DNA from: Paulownia fortunei
Lineage: Eukaryota > Streptophyta > Magnoliopsida > Lamiales > Paulowniaceae
Assembly: GCA_019321725.1 (NCBI GenBank)
Contig: CM033106.1
Coordinates: 28,694,118-28,758,117 of the forward strand
Direction of reading: 5' to 3'
Length of the DNA stretch: 64,000 bases
Both the position numbers and the translations under genes were made by a program. The notes under the pieces are model-generated. The model made no database searches, was not told where the DNA came from, and saw only the letters and a list, made by a program, of their open reading frames with translations. Position 1 is the stretch's first letter; the number at the start of each line of letters is the position of its first letter. Shown here in pieces: positions 12,749 to 24,027 of this stretch.

Positions 12749-14400
12749 TGTGCCTAACTATGTGTGTGGCAAGAGGTTAATTACGTGTCCACTTGAGTCA
12801 TTTGTTAGGACAAATTCACAAACAAACATTTGTGGAATCTTAATCCTTCAATGTTGAGGTCGTCATGCCTTATGTCTGAGATTTTGGTAGTTCACTCACT
12901 TGATTCCCCAAATCTGTCTTGATATTAATTATAAACTTTATTAATTCATTTGTTTATAAAGTGTGAATGGCCCATGCATCATTGTCATCCCAATCATACT
13001 TCATATTTGCAACTTTTAACAGATAAGCTTGAATCATATGATAGAAAGGAAATTTCTAGGAATAAAAAATGGAGTTTGGATATTCAGTTGCTTTAATTCG
13101 ATGATGTATTTTGTATTTTAAGTTATAAATATATGTTAAATGTGTAAAATATTTTTTTAAACATATATTTATCAATAATTATATTTATTTATCGTATGCA
13201 TATAACGTGAAATATGAAATTGCAACTAAATTAAAATAGAAGATCTAAATAATAAAAAATAAGAATTTTGAGCCACTCAATTAATTTATTGTTCTTCCAA
13301 AAGTACTTAACTCGATTATTTTTATTTTTATTTTTGGTAACGTCCCATTACGAACACCACTTCCATCCCATCCCTAAAGTTTGGAGGAGAATGTAAATCG
13401 TGGGATGTGCTTTAACAAACTAGAGTTCACAAAGCACTTTGTACACTAGTGTCCACAATGGATTCATTCTATCCCGGCAGAGCCCGATCATCCTTAAGGG
13501 AAGGAGTCCGATCATTAAATAGAATCGAATCTGCATATTGCGGCTGCCAGCAAAACAACTCCATAACTTTTATCAATTGAGCTATGCCCAGGGGCGCTTA
13601 ACACGTCACTACAAGTATCCAATAACTACTTCAACCTTGTGAGTTATGCGTAAGGCTAATATCATTAATATAGAGTTACATAATCTCTTTATAATTCAAA
13701 TAATCCCAAATAGTTTTTTTTTTTTTTCCCTTAATCCTAATATTTCTGTTTCCTCGTCAAAATCCAAGTAAAGAAAGTGTAAAAAAATTAAAATTAAAAA
13801 AATTGACCAATTTTTCATTACATGCAATTGAGTCAATCCAAATAAATGGAAGATGAAATTGATGGGGGTGTGAAATTTGACTAGCCAATCATACTTTTAG
13901 ATGAACAAGACTGTAACAATTTAAAATTAACTTGAGATGGGCTTCACTAAATTGGTTTGAATTTAATCAAACTTGAGTTGGCCTAGAATTTTCGAGATTT
14001 TTAATTTAACTTGGGTGAAGCCCTAACCATTTTCAAACACATAAGCTGCCACCTTACAGTAAAAAATATTTAATAAAATTTATTATAGTAACTTTATATG
14101 ATCCCGTTTAAATCTTGTATTTTATTGTGGTATTTTATTTTACATTTTATACAATATAAACATGTCGCATGTATAACAAATAAATAAATTATAATAGATA
14201 TTAATTGTATACACGCATCATAAATATATAGTATAAAATAGAAGATTATAATCCTAACTTAGGTCGTATAATAGGCAAGTGTTTCCAATTCTACACTCCG
14301 TTTTGTTTTTACTTGTCCCACCATACATTCAAGAAGCTGCCAAACTCAAGCTACAATCGTCACGTGTCCTGTTTAATTGCCTTTGAAGAATCAAGATGAT
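12749..14400. repeat. Segmental duplication, copy 2 (non-coding)
   Basis: Partner of 10894-12240, with the same order of matching blocks. It keeps a CACGTG G-box (14361-14366) in the corresponding position, followed by CCTTTGAAGAATCAAGATG. The distance between matching blocks is about 300 bp longer than in copy 1, close to the length of the SINE at 13314-13596 that lies inside it. No open frame of note. Confidence 0.5.
13314..13596 (-). mobile_element. tRNA-derived SINE
   Basis: Read on the minus strand, the 5' part resembles a tRNA gene: GGGCATAGCTCAATTGAT (RNA polymerase III box A, about 13572-13589), then about 50 nt later AGATTCGATTCTA (box B, about 13522-13534). The body runs to an A-rich tail made of AAAAAT-type repeats (13316-13336 on the plus strand), the usual SINE 3' end. 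The flanks carry a possible target-site duplication, CTTAACTC at 13306-13313 and CTTAACAC at 13597-13604 (7 of 8). Length of about 283 bp fits a plant SINE. Family not identified. The tRNA-like head does not fold as an intact tRNA. Confidence 0.65.
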
Positions 14401-16440
14401 CCACGTATGCCGCCGGAGCCCACAAAACTTGCAATTACCTGCCGGTGCCGGTGAAGTTATCGGTTGTCCACTTGTCTCAGTTTCCACCTTTACTAATAAT
14501 TAACGACGTCGTATGTTGTGTCAATTCACAAAATCTTGACCCTCTTACTATTTATTGGAGATTTTATTTAATTATTATTAGCTTTCAGTGACATATTTTA
14601 CTTGCATGCATGAAATTTACTGTACTGGGAGGAAGTGTTGGACGTAATCAAACCTTAAAGGAAAGTTTTGGTTACGTTCGTCGTCAAATTTCAAACTTCA
14701 GCTCTAGATAGGCGGTGGAAATCAAAAGACGTGGAGACCTATTATCTCGTCAGCTATTAACCTAAGACTATTTTCACTGTCACTTTCTTGAATTCGCTTG
14801 AGGAAATCCGAACATTCAATGCATACAAAAATAGAGGAAAAGAAAGCTGCGAATAAATATCCTATGATAGCAAACGAGCCTCAAGCGAGGATTGTGTAAT
14901 TCACACGAAGTATATATTATTTAGTCAAGACAAAAAAAAAGGGGAATATATTTATGTTACAGTCAAATGAGGGCATTTACGGTAATTTAAGTGTGGGCAT
15001 GGTTAGCTGGTTCTTTCACAGAAGTTCCATAAAGTAAGTTGTGAGGAAGAAACAAAAGAATTGGTGATGACCAACTATCCATCACACACGTGGCGAATCT
15101 GGTGCTTTGTTCGGGAAACTTAAGGTGTCTTTCTAGTTAGCCAACCAAAAAGGAAATTCCCAAATCAAAAAGCACCCCGAGTCCTCTTGCTTGTACGGAT
15201 ATTACTATATACTTCTCTCATTCATTTCCACCGAGTGTGTGTATTTTTGAATGGGACGGTCAATTCACGTGGTGATAGCTCATTACACCGCGTATTTCTC
15301 ATTTGTTTGTGATAAGGATTAAATCATGGTTTCGTTGATATGGTCTGTTACTTTCTACTACAGGAAAATTTTGGGTTGAATTTGTTTTCAATAGTAAACA
15401 CGACTCGATGTACTGATGTGTAACGATTATGATCACTAAAAGAAAATTATTATACTGATTATTTTTTGTCCGTTCTTTCTCACATAAAGACAAAAAAGAA
15501 ATAATAAAGATTATATAAAAACGAAAAAGAAGAATAAGAAAAGTGCCAACAATCTTTATTTTTTTTATGCTAATTTTTAATAATATATATATATATATAT
15601 AAACGATTGTGCGTAAATGAAAATTTGTGTTAATAATTGATAGAATGCATGTTACACTCGCTTTCAATTTTATAAATGTTGTGTTGGTGTAACATCTTAT
15701 TTTCAATTATTATAAAATAAGATATTTGACATGATAATAAATGATTAAAAATTGAAAATTTATAGAGTATAATTTGAGTCTTCATCACAAAATTAAACTT
15801 ACTTAAAACAAACATGATTTTCCCCGAAAATGGTGAAGCAATTAACAGAAAGACTTCGAAGACTAGTATTTCTTAAGTTAAATAACATGAGTCAATATAT
15901 ATATATGCATAAATATATTTTAGCTAGTTAATTTATAGGGAAATATTACTATAATTAAGAATAGTGGCAGTGCACAAGTAAAATTAAAATACAAGCATTG
16001 CATCATATTTTATTTAAACCTTCTTCACTCCTTTTGAATAAATTTTTAATCTGTATTAATTAAATCAAAATCTCAACTTAAAAAGCAGTGCATGCATCCA
16101 TTGATATCTTTTAAGCATGTCTGAAAAATAATTACAACATTCAGGCCATTGGATTTCCTGATTGCGAATATTTTATGTCAATTAATTATTAGATATTGCC
16201 AGTTATTTTGGCTAGAACAAAAAACAAAATCAGGAATAAAGTAGCTGAAAACATAAACTAATACAAATTACTGTAATTAAAACCCATATTCACCTTTAAT
16301 CCCACGCGTTGATGATCATGATATGATATATACCCTGGTTCTTTTATTGGTGGAGTTATGCGTATATTTGTTTTGACTTGGAAAAAGTCATTGGAGAAGC
16401 CCAATTTGCTTTTGCCAAGTCGGTCATCAGTAATCACCAC
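14401..16440. other. Intergenic DNA upstream of the zinc-finger gene
   Basis: AT-rich, no gene seen. It contains G-box/ABRE-like hexamers CACGTGGC (15087-15094) and CACGTG (15266-15271), and an (AT)n run at 15584-15601. These lie 1.8-2 kb upstream of the ZAT10-like start, so their role is only a possibility. Confidence 0.5.
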
Positions 16441-16615
16441 TCTCCCTCCCACACACACAACACACACTAGTCATCGCCCCTCACTCTCTCTCTCTCTCAC
16501 ACACACTCACACACACACAAACAACACAGTACTAGTCGTCACCTCTCTCTCTCTCAGACACTATTCATCACCTGTCTCTTTCTCACACACACAGGCACAC
16601 ACATAACACACAGTG
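16441..16615. repeat. Degenerate CT/CA-rich tandem repeat in ZAT10-like promoter
   Basis: About 175 bp made almost only of C, T and A on the plus strand. It contains about three diverged units with the pattern TCATC/GTCACC, then CTCTCTCT, then CACACACA. It sits 490-660 bp upstream of the zinc-finger start codon. It is strongly strand-asymmetric (pyrimidine-rich plus strand). Confidence 0.75.
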
Positions 16616-16927
16616 AACGGACCACCAGCACCTCAAGTCATTAACCTAAAAATTGTTGCCCTACTCCCACTCCCACTCCAACTTGACCTCAAAGTTATTC
16701 TTTTTTCTTTTCCACCAACAAAAAACTCAAAGACGTGTGTGCTCTAAATAAACTACGCGACTGCCAACTTTTAATGTTTGATTTATTCAATCATAATCCT
16801 TACAGGAGTGGATTAATTAAATTATAAGATTGGACAACCTAAACAAAATACTATATATAATCCTATACAACTCCTCCACCGCCACTCCCCACGCAACTGC
16901 CAACCTCCAAACCCTCTTCAACTCTAC

Positions 16928-16930
<3 letters not shown>

Positions 16931-16978
<48 letters not shown>

Positions 16979-16981
16979 AAC
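16931..16981 (+). promoter_or_regulatory. (CA)16-(TA)8 microsatellite containing the likely TATA box
   Basis: A pure CA run (16931-16962) passes into TATATATATATATATA then AAACCCC. The TA part ends about 125 bp upstream of the ATG at 17104 and is the only TATA-like sequence near it, so the core promoter appears built into a microsatellite. The leader between it and the ATG is CT-rich and free of upstream ATGs. Confidence 0.6.
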
Positions 16982-17103
16982 CCCTTCTAAACTTTCCTTC
17001 ACTCCGTTCACTCTTAACTTCACCTCTTCACAAAACTCTCTCGAATTCTCTTCTCTTTGTCGCCACGCAGTTGCCTGTTGTATTCTTTCACGTCTTGAAA
17101 CAC

Positions 17104-17910
17104 ATGGCTCTTGAAGCTTTGAATTCTTCAGCGGCGGTGGCGCCGCTCAATCTGTCCCGCCGGTTTGACGATGTTGAGCCTCGTAGTGTAGACTCATGGA
17201 GGAAATCGAAGCGCTCGAAGCGACCGCGGCGGGATGAATCAGAAGAAGAGTATTTGGCCGTCTGCCTTGTCATGCTCGCTCATAGCGGCGGCGGTCGCTA
17301 CCCCTCCTCCTCTGCCATCCCCGCTGCCAGTCACGCCACCGGCGGAAGTGAAGAGGATGATAAGCCTATTACTATGACCACCAGTCCTGCCACCGCTTCG
17401 CCCAACGCTGACGTCAAGAAAGACCAAGAATTCTCTCTTACTACGCCTCCGCCGCCGCCGGCCGTGACCAATTCTTACAAGTGTAGTGTGTGCGATAAGG
17501 CTTTCCCTTCATACCAAGCGCTCGGCGGCCACAAAGCCAGCCACCGCACCAAGCCTCCAACCGCCACCGCCATCACCTTAGACGACAGCAACCCCTCCAC
17601 CGTCATACCAACCGCCTCGAATTACATCTCCGCTCTCAACCCAAGTGGCAGGCTTCACGAGTGCTCCATCTGCCACAGGACTTTCCCCACCGGTCAGGCT
17701 CTGGGAGGCCACAAACGCAGGCACTATGAAGGCGTAATCGGCAGCGGTACTGCTAAAAGTCGCACCACTACTACTTCCTCCAACGGCGGCGCAGGCAGTG
17801 ATCAGATGACCGTCGCCGTCACCCGGAATATCGACTTAAACCGGCCTCCATCTCCAGAATTGCAGTGTGATGAAGAAGTGGAAAGTGCGCTGCCGCATTT
17901 ATTCGAATAA
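17104..17910 (+). CDS. ZAT10: C2H2 zinc-finger repressor, ZAT10/STZ type
   Basis: Intronless gene of 268 codons. It encodes a nuclear transcriptional repressor of the plant C1-2i two-finger family, known for responses to cold, salt, drought and oxidative stress. Parts in order: N-terminal MALEAL, a basic nuclear-localisation stretch [10 protein letters not shown] (about 34-43), an L-box [13 protein letters not shown] (47-59), finger 1 [20 protein letters not shown] (125-144), finger 2 [20 protein letters not shown] (185-204), and an EAR repression motif IDLNRPP (243-249). Both fingers carry the plant-specific QALGGH. The open frame extends upstream to a TTG at 17071, but the first ATG, at 17104, matches the family N-terminus. 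It is somewhat longer than Arabidopsis ZAT10 (about 227 aa) because of Ser/Thr/Pro-rich linkers. The exact orthologue within the ZAT10/ZAT6/SCOF-1 group is not certain. Confidence 0.9.
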   Translation: MALEALNSSAAVAPLNLSRRFDDVEPRSVDSWRKSKRSKRPRRDESEEEYLAVCLVMLAHSGGGRYPSSSAIPAASHATGGSEEDDKPITMTTSPATASPNADVKKDQEFSLTTPPPPPAVTNSYKCSVCDKAFPSYQALGGHKASHRTKPPTATAITLDDSNPSTVIPTASNYISALNPSGRLHECSICHRTFPTGQALGGHKRRHYEGVIGSGTAKSRTTTTSSNGGAGSDQMTVAVTRNIDLNRPPSPELQCDEEVESALPHLFE

Positions 17911-20756
17911 ACAATTTTAGCAGAAAAAAAAAAGCTTTTATTACACACTTTTGAACTTTTTTAGGAGAAAGGTTGTCGTGCTATTATTAGCCTTTTCTAA
18001 GGTTTGATGTATAGGAAAAAGTAAGTGAATTCTTTTATGAATTTTTTTATTCATTGATTAAATGAAAATTTATATTGTTTTAGTACTAATTTTGAATGTT
18101 GTTTATCTTTTTTTGTAGTTATTACTACAATTATACACAGAAATATCAAAGCTTGTGTTTGTTTCGTGTTCAAACTTTTATAATTAAATTATATTTAAAT
18201 ATAATTTTAATTTTATAAAAAAATAAAATAAAATTTTAACAATATTTTTTCATCTCTAATTAATTTATTTACACAACTAAAAATAATAGAAAAAGAGTAT
18301 ATGTTATGTGTAGAATATTGCACGATATAGCATGTTGTATGGTTAGTAAATATTTTGGTTCTTCCTCTTTAGGGTACGAATATTTTCAGTAATTTTTATT
18401 GCTTGTAACACTCTTATCTTCAAAAGTTATACACAGAGAAAATATAATTTGAAAAATGCTATACATCACTGATTTAATTAAATTGCATTTAGCGATAACA
18501 CGAATTGATTTATATTTTGAGAAAAAAATAAAATATTATTGTCGTGGTTGTTTGTTTTCAACTATATTACTTGAGCATTAATCAACGGCTACAGCGTGGA
18601 CAGGACTTTTGGCAAAGTCCATACGCGGTCTTCAACTTTGTGCTAATAATTTTTTTGTTTAATAAAAAATGTCCATTGTGTGTTATTATCTGTCAATCAC
18701 ACGTACAACAGGGGTTTGCCAGGTAAGAATGATGAAGCTTTCTGGGTTGTACTTCTGGGAAATTAAGGAAGCAATGGGATCAACCCCTCTCTTTGCGTGG
18801 ATAAGACAATCTTTCATGCTTTTACAACAAGTAATAATTTGAAAATCTATCTTCATGTGGTTCCCTTGATACACGGATTTGAGGAAAAAACTTGTAGGTC
18901 GATGACATGGGTTCTTTTTTATTATTATTATTGTTTTTCCATCAACTTACATGTTCTTGAATATTTTTATAGTACATAATTATATAAAAAATATATTTAC
19001 AATTATAGCGTTGGATCGGACTTCAAAGAATAGAGCTAATGTAAGCCCACAAAAAAAATAAAAAAAAATTATAGGGCTCCACAGTCCATAAAATTTTATA
19101 TTTTAATTTAATATTTTATCTCATATTATACTTCATATATACAAGAGAATATGAAATAGCATCGATCCTATACGAGAATATAATTGATTTCTCCACCTAC
19201 CGGCCCATACAACTCTTTTCGAAAGGGAAAAAGGGTATATTTGAGAAAAGATTTTATATATTTGACGTTCTGAAGTATAATACGAAATGCAATATCAAAT
19301 TAGAATAAAATATCCAAAATTCACATTGTTCTTACATTTGAAACGAATAACCTTGTTTTAGAATATTCAATGATCTTTGTTCCAAGAATGAAAGCCAACA
19401 GAGTTTAGAAATGTATTAACTTCACGCTACATGGGCCAAGTTGGGTTGGCTAATGACCTCAGGCCCTACGGTACCGCAATAGTTCCCATCTTAGTCAACT
19501 TTGAACCTAAAGCAAAAGGGCCCAAAATTTGAATTCTGATCAAATCATTTCAAATTTGGATTTGATTACTACATGGTCAATCTGAAATAAAAGTTGATCT
19601 TTTTATGTAGATATTCAAACTCAAATTAGATTCGAATTGAAGAAATCCAAATATTATAGGAAAAATAATTGAAATTTGAGTTTCGTTATATGTTTTTTTG
19701 AAGTTTTAAACAAAGAGTCAACTGCAAATAGCTAATTAATATAATTGTACTTTAAAGTTATGTTAATTAGATTTTTAAGATTAATTATGTATGAAATACA
19801 ACAACCTATTTGTGATGTACATATTTTGAAGTTGTTGGATCTAGATCTAAATTTGAATTACTTTTTTTTAAGCAAATTGGTAATATTATATTATTACATC
19901 ATAATATTAATAATTAATTAATTATAATCATCAAAAACCAATCAATTACAACAAATATTAAGATCACAATCCTCGTATCAATACAAAGTGATATAAATCT
20001 GGAGTTTGAACTCAATACCCGATAAACCCTATTGATACATAGATTATACGCGAATCAATCAATAATGAATTATCAAATCATCAATTCATAATTTATAAAT
20101 ACAAACTATCAATAATTATTATAAAATAAAATAAATATTCACAGATGGAATAGAAACCCAAGACCTAAAGTCTTCAGGCCTCAATCATGTGGGCTTGGAA
20201 GTAAGTAAACAAAAATTGAAGTATTAGATTACAATTATAAAAGCAATGATTGAAAAACATAATTTTCATATTGGATTTTGGATTGCACTATGTATGAATG
20301 ATTAAATATAAAATTAAATATTAAAATTTTCATTAATTATTCCACAGACATAGGAATCGTATGCTACGTAATTTTTAGTTTTGTTCTGGGCACAATCATT
20401 TTGTGCATGACAAATTTATTTCAAAATACCTTATTCCCATTTATTTTTAAATAAGATAGATTCATTATATACTTTTATGTTTTATATTCTCTATTATATT
20501 TTTTATGCTAGTTTTAATTTAATTATTGAAAAATTATCATTAGAATACACCAACAGTCCTAATAATTTATTTGTCGCACACAAAAATCCATCGTACAATT
20601 AAACACTTCAAACACTTGGCAAGAATTAATCTTTCCAATCAGAAGTAAGTCGAATTAGTAATTAAATATGCATCAATTTAGTATGGATAATTCTTTTCAA
20701 AACCTCTAACCAATTCATACACAAACATGTGTTATTTACTTTAATATTTTTAAAAT
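17911..20756. other. AT-rich intergenic DNA
   Basis: After the zinc-finger 3' UTR, about 2.8 kb of AT-rich DNA with many homopolymer runs. No gene or RNA gene recognised. Motifs such as GGAGTTTGAACTC (about 20000) suggest decayed repeats but cannot be assigned. Confidence 0.5.
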
Positions 20757-21090
20757 TGGATCGGATCAATCGCGGTTCAATTGGGAATCGGAGGTCGATT
20801 TGGTCCGATTAGGCCCAAAAAATCGTTTGACCAATTTGACAAGTTTTCATATTTTTTTTTAAAAAAAAATATTTTAAATTTTTATAAAGGTTTAAATTCG
20901 ATATTTTGTTATATTGATGTGATTATTTGAATTTTATGTTTTATTATATATTTTGTATATAATTATTTATTTATTTTTATATTTAAAATATATTGCATAA
21001 CAATTAATTTATTATATTATCATTTAACATAATAAATTTAGAAAATATAATTAGTTTTTATTAAATCGGCTCAATCGACAATTAAACTGC
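20757..21090 (+). repeat. Dispersed repeat family, copy A
   Basis: Begins with GGATCGGATCAATCG-type sequence, has an AT-rich core, and ends TTAAATCGGCTCAATCGACA then ACTGCTAATTATT. The same order of blocks occurs at 27095-27370 (same orientation) and 28868-29095 (opposite orientation). The CGAT/CGGTT-rich ends and AT core suggest an old non-autonomous DNA element; superfamily not assigned. Confidence 0.55.
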
Positions 21091-23021
21091 TAATTATTAA
21101 CAAAATTATAAAACATTGATTCACCTTACAAAATTTTCTTTTGTCGCACTATCTAAATGTGTTCCCTTCTTTTTAATAAATCAAAAATTGATGCGTCTTT
21201 GTATATAATTCCATAACTTTTCTGTTCCTTTTTAACCCACTTATGTCTAATTATCATTAATTAATGTGAAGTTAGTATTTATTCTGCAGTTTAATTTGCA
21301 AATTATATATGGACTTCTTTACACTTGCTGAGAAAATTATACATTGGTACAGCGGGTACTGAAAAAATATATATACTTTATTTCTTCATTTACCACTTTT
21401 ATTTACAAGTTAATCCATCTAAATAGACGTTTTTGAACTATTTTTTTTCTTTTGTTTCTTTATGTACAGTATTTTTTTTCCTTTTTCCTCTTTTTTTTTT
21501 TGTGATTTGTAAATGAGCATTACTTATATAGTTAAACTTATAGCTGAAAAATAATCAAATTACTTTATATTCGAAATGATATTGATCGCTAAAAATTCAT
21601 TTAGTTAATTTGACAAATTAAATTTGAACACTTTTGTTCGATAAAATTTGAAACTCGATTTAAGTTCGACTCGATTAGAGAAAAAATATAAAAATATATA
21701 AAAATTATTATTATACTCGAATTCGACTCAATTAAAATTCAATCAACGTTAAGTTCAAATATAATTTTTTAAATTTTATAAATATTCGAACAAAAACTTA
21801 AATAATATCATAGGATGGACTCCGTTTACACGTAATTAGCTCCAAATATCAAAGAGGAATTAGGCAGAAGTGTGGACAAAAGTCAACAGACATACAGCAT
21901 ATTATCCACATGTCCCCCAAGAATAAAAACATTAGAAAATATGAGTCTTGCTCATACATGCATGTGAGGACAACGGATTAGTTACATTTCGAACAATTAA
22001 ATAATACATGATTTCACCTACATGATTGCTTACCTGCTGCTCGTATCTTTCTCAAAGTCTCTCTCAAATACTTCAACCCCCAAATTGCATTAGAAATTTT
22101 AATATGGTATTTGTTTACCACTCATTCAAATTACAATTTACATCCATTTTTTCATAGAAAAATATATTTTTAGCCCCACAATTTAGTGTTACAACTTGAC
22201 ATCATACTTCAAAAAAAAAAATGATAAAAATGACTCCAAAATAAATTTTATGGCTTCAAAAAATGAAGTTTGTCCATCCCTCCATTTTGGTGATTTAATG
22301 GCACAAATAACATTTTCCGTGCATAATTTAATGTGGGACTGAGATTGTGACGAAAAGTTGCCTTATAAAACTATTTTTTTTTTAATTATAATACCAAAAT
22401 TGCAACACCCTTAAACTAGAATTGCAACTTTCTCCGTTGTCCCCATATATGACTTAGTGTTCATGGGTTTATGCAAATATTTCAAGAATCATTCAAGATG
22501 CAGTAACTTCAATTCCTGTTTTTAAATATATTTTGTCAAAGTATCACTCCTAATATTTATTTTCTTTTTTTTTTTTTCCTTCCCCAAAAGTATATATATA
22601 TATATATATATAGCTCAAGTTAAATAAAAATTCATAGTTATGGCCATAGTTGTAGTGGGATATATATGTATGTGAAATCACAAAGTCGACGGTCAATCTT
22701 CATCAACTCATAGTTTATGAACAAAGTGGCATGGAGTGGAGAGTAGTTATACTGAAGATAGCCCATAAAGAAGACAATTTCAGTAAACGACATCAATCAA
22801 CAACTCAGACACTATCGCCTTCCACCTTTTATTAAAGATTCCAACTACATAAACAAATCAAATCTTTATTTTGCAACAAATAAAATAATCTAAGTGTCTT
22901 AAAGCACCATCCTAATAATTACGAATTTCCAAGAAAACACACATTCACACTTGTACACCCTGGTTTTAAGTATAGATGCAAGGATATAACGGACATTGAT
23001 TCACTGTCGGAGCATTGTGTG
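21091..23021. other. AT-rich intergenic DNA with a decayed TCGA-rich repeat
   Basis: No gene seen. A TTCGACTCGATTAG/ACTCGAATTCGACTCAATT-rich patch at about 21635-21740 looks like another decayed interspersed repeat. A pure (TA)11 microsatellite lies at 22591-22612. The right end holds the 3' UTR of the minus-strand gene ending at 23022. Confidence 0.5.
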
Positions 23022-23915
23022 CTAACCATGAGAGTGTGGACCACCGTGCATCCCGCCGCCTGTTCCACTTACCTCTCCGCCTCCATAAGAATGCCCTGAG
23101 GTTGCAGCGCCGCCGGTTTCTCCTCCGTAAGATGTGGGTGCGGCTTCTTCAGGTTCACACGGGGCAGCTGCAGCTGCTGCTGGAACCATAATAGGCTTCT
23201 TCTTTTTCTTGGCTAAGCAAAAGAGACCAACTGCAAGGAATGCAAGGAAGAACAAGCCACCTAATGAAACGCACACAGCGATGATGGTGGTGTGGTTGTT
23301 GCCGCCGCCGCCGCCTGGAGGGGGTGGACCAAGGGTGGTTTCTGACGGGGGTGAAAACGGGGTGAGGCCGTTGGGGGTTGGTGGAGAGTATGGGGATGGG
23401 GCTATTGGCGGATAGTGATCATACGGTGGATATACAGGGGAACCTGGCCTTGTTGATGGCGGTTGTGGATAATACGGCGGATAAGCTGGTGTTCCTGGCT
23501 TTGGTGGCTTTACAGGCACACCAGGTTTTGGTCCTGGTGCTGGTGGATAATACGGCGATCCTGGCGGCGCAACAGGGCCACCTGGTGGTGTTTTTGGTGG
23601 ATATGATGGTGTCTGTGGTGGCGCGGTGGGACCATGAGGTTTGGGTGGGTAATGAGGTGGCTGTGAAGTTGGTGGAGATACTGGACTGCCCGTAGGAGCT
23701 GGTGGAGAAGCACCGGGTGGTTGATAGTGACCACAATGTTTTTTGTTGTGGCAGTGTGGGGGAGGAGGTGGCGGCGAAGGTGGAGGTGGTGGGTTGCAAG
23801 GAGGTGGAGGAGGAGGTGGTGGTGGCGGCGGCGGCGGTGGGGGAGGGTTGCATGGAGGTGGTGGTGGAGGAGAATGGTATGGATAAGCTACCTTGATGCT
23901 TTTGAGAGAAGGCAT
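23022..23915 (-). CDS. Proline-rich single-pass membrane protein, TED7-like
   Basis: Intronless, 297 aa. Residues 1-207 are extremely Pro-rich (poly-Pro runs with interspersed His, Cys and Tyr, then YPP/PPK repeats like hydroxyproline-rich wall proteins). One hydrophobic helix (about 210-233, SLGGLFFLAFLAVGLFCLA) is followed by KKKKK and a 62-residue Ala/Gly/His/Glu tail ending HGGPHSHG. The helix and following lysines resemble the TRACHEARY ELEMENT DIFFERENTIATION-RELATED proteins TED6/TED7, which work with cellulose synthase complexes in secondary wall formation. There is no N-terminal signal peptide. The tail does not look like the charged tail I associate with that family, so this may be a diverged paralogue. 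Other proline-rich single-pass proteins (PERK-like without a kinase) are less likely. The ATG at 23915 is the only good start. Confidence 0.6.
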   Translation of the reverse strand: MPSLKSIKVAYPYHSPPPPPPCNPPPPPPPPPPPPPPPPCNPPPPPSPPPPPPHCHNKKHCGHYQPPGASPPAPTGSPVSPPTSQPPHYPPKPHGPTAPPQTPSYPPKTPPGGPVAPPGSPYYPPAPGPKPGVPVKPPKPGTPAYPPYYPQPPSTRPGSPVYPPYDHYPPIAPSPYSPPTPNGLTPFSPPSETTLGPPPPGGGGGNNHTTIIAVCVSLGGLFFLAFLAVGLFCLAKKKKKPIMVPAAAAAAPCEPEEAAPTSYGGETGGAATSGHSYGGGEVSGTGGGMHGGPHSHG

Positions 23916-24010
23916 ATTTTCTTTGCCTTGGTGATTAACTTGATAATAATCTCAAATCAATCACTTTTCCACTTGGGGTTTCTGCACAGGGTAATGAATG
24001 ATAGATATGG

Positions 24011-24027
24011 GGTATATATATATATAC
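24011..24027 (-). promoter_or_regulatory. Likely TATA box of TED7-like gene
   Basis: TATATATATATATA flanked by GG and CACC, 98-111 bp upstream of the minus-strand ATG at 23915, a normal distance for a plant TATA box plus a short leader. It is itself a short TA repeat, as in the ZAT10-like promoter. Confidence 0.5.

Noticed and set aside
13520..13590. Minus-strand tRNA gene
   Set aside because: Boxes A and B are present but the acceptor, anticodon and T-arm do not pair as an intact tRNA; the A-rich tail makes it a SINE.
23134..23896. Several long plus- and minus-strand frames overlapping the proline-rich gene
   Set aside because: They are off-frame readings of CCN/CCA repeats giving Gly/Val/Trp or His/Thr-rich products. 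Only the frame with a proper Met, helix and lysine cluster is credible.
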